Source: Pelomonas sp965229315 (GTDB lineage: Bacteria > Pseudomonadota > Gammaproteobacteria > Burkholderiales > Burkholderiaceae_C). From it: DNA of 64,000 nt. Of the stretch, positions 61,822-64,000 are shown piece by piece. Made by a program: the position numbers and the translations under genes. The notes under the pieces are model-generated. The model was not told the DNA's origin. It saw nothing but the letters and a program-made list of their open reading frames with translations, and searched no databases. The stretch is taken from the NCBI RefSeq assembly GCF_965229315.1, contig NZ_CBDDJA010000002.1, forward strand, positions 124,001 through 188,000, written 5' to 3'. Position 1 is the stretch's first letter. Each line of letters starts with the position of its first letter.

Positions 61822-61990
61822 GCAGGGTCTCCTTGGAGGTTTGCCCCATGCTCGCGGGCCGGCCCCTGCAGCCGCCACCCCTAGTTGCGCCTGACTTGTG
61901 AACGTATGTAAACGCCACGGTGGTGCGGCCTTGCCGCCAGCAGGGTCAGCGATTCGCCACCCCGCGGCGCGGCTTTCCTAGAATCGCCCC

Positions 61991-63454
61991 ATGATCGCCG
62001 TCGAACCCACCCTGGCCCGCCTGGCCACCGCCCGCTCGCAACTGCTGGAGCCCTTTGGCCTGACCGAAGCGTCGCTGAGCCAGGCCTTGCGCCTCATCAC
62101 CGAGCACCGGGTCGACGATGCGGACCTGTACTTCCAGACCACGCGTGCCGAGGGCTGGAGCCTGGAAGAGGGCATCGTCAAGAGCGGCTCCTTCAGCATC
62201 GACCAGGGCGTGGGCGTGCGCGCCGTGGCCGGCGAGAAGACGGCGTTCGCCTATTCCGACGACATCTCGCTGGCGTCGCTGCTGGACGCGGCCCGCACCG
62301 TGCGCACCATCGCCGCCGCCGGGCAGAGCCGCAAGGTGAAGGTCCCTTCGCAGGGCCGTGTGGCAGGCAGCCGCGAGTTGTACGGCGTCTCCGACCCCAT
62401 CGCGAGTCTCGACAGCTCGGCCAAGGTCGCGCTGCTGGAGCGCGCCGAGAAGATGGCCCGCGCCAAGGACCCGCGCGTGGCGCAGGTGATGGCCGGTCTG
62501 GCGGCGGAGCACGAGGTGGTGCTGATCGCGCGTGCCGACGGCACCATCGCCGCCGACGTGCGCCCGCTGGTGCGCCTGTCCATCACGGTCATCGCTGAGA
62601 GCAACGGCCGCCGCGAGGTGGGTTCGGGCGGCGGTGGCGGGCGCTTCGGCCTGGCCTATTTCACCGACGAGATGATCGCCAGCTACGTGGACCATGCCGT
62701 CCACGCGGCGCTCACCAACCTCGACAGCCGCCCCGCGCCGGCCGGCGAGATGACGGTGGTCGTCGGCCCGGGCTGGCCCGGCGTGCTGCTGCACGAGGCG
62801 GTGGGCCACGGCCTGGAGGGGGACTTCAACCGCAAGGGCTCCAGCACCTTCGCCGGCCGCATCGGCCAGCGCGTGGCGGCCAAGGGCGTCACGGTGCTGG
62901 ACGACGGCACGCTGCCCGACCGGCGCGGCTCGCTGAACGTCGACGACGAGGGCTGTGCCAGCCAGCGCAACGTGCTCATCGAGGACGGCATCCTGAAGGG
63001 CTACATCCAGGACGCGATGAACGCGCGCCTGATGAAGGTCGCTCCCACTGGCAACGGCCGCCGCGAGAGCTATGCCCACGTGCCGATGCCGCGCATGACC
63101 AACACCTACATGCTGGGCGGCAAGGACGACCCCAAGGAAATCGTCGCGTCCATCAAGAAGGGCTTGTACGCCACCAACTTCGGCGGCGGCCAGGTCGACA
63201 TCACCAGCGGCAAGTTCGTGTTCTCGGCCAGCGAGGCTTACTGGGTCGAGAACGGCAAGATCCAGTACCCCGTCAAGGGCGCCACCATCATCGGCAACGG
63301 GCCGGACGCGCTGACGCGCGTCAGCATGATCGGCAACGACATGCAGCTCGACACCGGCGTGGGCGTCTGCGGCAAGGAAGGCCAGAGTGTGCCGGTGGGC
63401 GTGGGCCAGCCGACGCTGCGCATCGACGGCCTCACGGTGGGCGGCACGGCCTGA
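61991..63454 (+). CDS. tldD: Metalloprotease TldD
   Basis: 487 residues, standard length. TldD with its partner TldE (PmbA) forms a zinc protease acting on unfolded peptides and on ribosomally made peptides such as microcins. The zinc site HEAVGHGLEGD is intact, and the glycine-rich GSGGGGGRFGLAY strand precedes it. No pmbA in the window. The ATG gives a typical N-terminus. Confidence 0.96.
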   Translation: MIAVEPTLARLATARSQLLEPFGLTEASLSQALRLITEHRVDDADLYFQTTRAEGWSLEEGIVKSGSFSIDQGVGVRAVAGEKTAFAYSDDISLASLLDAARTVRTIAAAGQSRKVKVPSQGRVAGSRELYGVSDPIASLDSSAKVALLERAEKMARAKDPRVAQVMAGLAAEHEVVLIARADGTIAADVRPLVRLSITVIAESNGRREVGSGGGGGRFGLAYFTDEMIASYVDHAVHAALTNLDSRPAPAGEMTVVVGPGWPGVLLHEAVGHGLEGDFNRKGSSTFAGRIGQRVAAKGVTVLDDGTLPDRRGSLNVDDEGCASQRNVLIEDGILKGYIQDAMNARLMKVAPTGNGRRESYAHVPMPRMTNTYMLGGKDDPKEIVASIKKGLYATNFGGGQVDITSGKFVFSASEAYWVENGKIQYPVKGATIIGNGPDALTRVSMIGNDMQLDTGVGVCGKEGQSVPVGVGQPTLRIDGLTVGGTA

Positions 63455-63479
63455 CGTCGGCCGCGGCGGGTGTCGCGGT

Positions 63480-64000
63480 TCAGTCCTGCGTCAGGCGGCG
63501 ACGCGTCAGCAGACCCACCGCAGCCAGGCCGGCGAGCAGCATCGCGGTGGTGCCCGGTTCCGGCACCGCGGCGACCTCGCCCAGCACGCGCATCTCGCCC
63601 AGGGCCGCCCAGTGGCTGCCGCTGACGACGCGGTACTCCACGTAGCGGGCCACCGGGCCGCTGCCGGCGGTCCACGTCCACGTGTTGTTCCTGAGCGCCG
63701 CGTCGGCGCTGTCGATCAGTGAGCCGCTGGCCGCGACATCCCAGCTGACGCCGTCCAGGCTGGTGCGGAACTCATAGTTGTTGAAATAGCCGGCGTAGGC
63801 GGGCCCGTTGTAGGTGAAGCGCAGCTCGGCGACCTCCAGCTGGTAGGTGCTGTCGAAATCCAGCCGCACCCATTGCGGCGCACCGGCGCCAGCCCAGGTG
63901 CCTGCGCTCCACGAATGGTTGCCGGTCAGGTCGTCATCCACACCGTCGATGACGTTGGCCGCCGCCCACGCGGTGCCCGGCGTGCAGTTGGCATTCAGGT
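63480..64000 (-). CDS. PEP-CTERM protein with discoidin (F5/8 type C)-like domain, C-terminal part
   Basis: 173 residues are inside the window and the frame stays open to the edge, so the N-terminus is missing. The visible part is a discoidin-like beta domain (VIDGVDDDLTGNHSW ... QWVRLDFDSTYQLEVAELRF) probably binding a surface carbohydrate, followed by the sorting tail VPEPGTTAMLLAGLAAVGLL and RRRLTQD. Convergent with tldD, 25 bases between the stops. Second PEP-CTERM protein in 3 kb. Confidence 0.9.
   Translation of the reverse strand, partial: LNANCTPGTAWAAANVIDGVDDDLTGNHSWSAGTWAGAGAPQWVRLDFDSTYQLEVAELRFTYNGPAYAGYFNNYEFRTSLDGVSWDVAASGSLIDSADAALRNNTWTWTAGSGPVARYVEYRVVSGSHWAALGEMRVLGEVAAVPEPGTTAMLLAGLAAVGLLTRRRLTQD

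Noticed and set aside
1..64000. CRISPR arrays, rRNA genes, insertion sequences and riboswitches
   Set aside because: No regularly spaced repeats, rRNA sequence, transposase motifs or recognisable riboswitch cores were seen on reading either strand.

Overview
The window is about 70% G+C and reads as chromosomal DNA of a betaproteobacterium. Burkholderiales is likely, near the Roseateles/Mitsuaria/Rubrivivax group. The evidence is the block lolB-ispE-tRNA-Gln-prs-rplY, the order proC-type yggS/pilT/pilU, nadK-recN-rapZ opposite hrcA, a betaproteobacterial GshA, torF-glnK-amtB, and two PEP-CTERM proteins. Gene density is high, many junctions are ATGA or GTGA overlaps, and most of the window is core genome. 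This assignment rests on gene content and order recalled from known families; no search was run.

Layout. 1-2.4 kb: end of an RND multidrug pump and its outer-membrane lipoprotein. 2.4-9.7 kb: ribosomal protein L25, PRPP synthase, tRNA-Gln, IspE, LolB and a TPR protein on the minus strand, then the repair genes mutM-mutY and a small membrane protein on the plus strand. 9.8-11.6 kb: a chemoreceptor with a CheR-docking tail. 11.6-16.2 kb: a minus-strand gene set in the order BlaI-type repressor, membrane protein fusing a BlaR1-type M56 metallopeptidase to a complete D,D-peptidase domain, Tat-exported D-amino-acid-oxidase-like protein, class C beta-lactamase. This is the most unusual part of the window and looks like a wall-sensing and D-alanine/beta-lactam handling system. 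16.2-20.8 kb: rapZ, recN and nadK opposite hrcA.

20.8-26.3 kb is an accessory region: an orphan AbiEi antitoxin with an intact palindromic operator, a CAT-anticodon tRNA, a markedly lower-G+C NACHT-type NTPase with a nuclease-like N-terminus (candidate anti-phage gene), non-coding or degraded DNA, and a small hypothetical gene behind a leader with a strong terminator. A frameshifted serine hydrolase follows.

27.6-38.5 kb holds secreted proteins, an SbmA/YddA-like ABC transporter, a PhoA-type phosphatase, a secreted methyltransferase-like protein, CheZ, a glycosyltransferase/methyltransferase pair of lower G+C, and comM. 38.5-41.5 kb is a nitrogen operon (porin-glnK-amtB) with a clear sigma-54 promoter and NtrC-like sites. 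41.6-54.8 kb carries gshA, kup, an APC permease, a class II amidotransferase, a BenE transporter, a TonB-like secreted protein, a second chemoreceptor, two cytochromes c, a MocR-type regulator and yggS. 54.8-64 kb has pilT-pilU, a beta-hydroxyacid dehydrogenase, the yraN-SIS-BON cluster opposite rsmI, a PEP-CTERM sugar dehydrogenase, tldD and the C-terminal part of a PEP-CTERM protein cut by the window edge.
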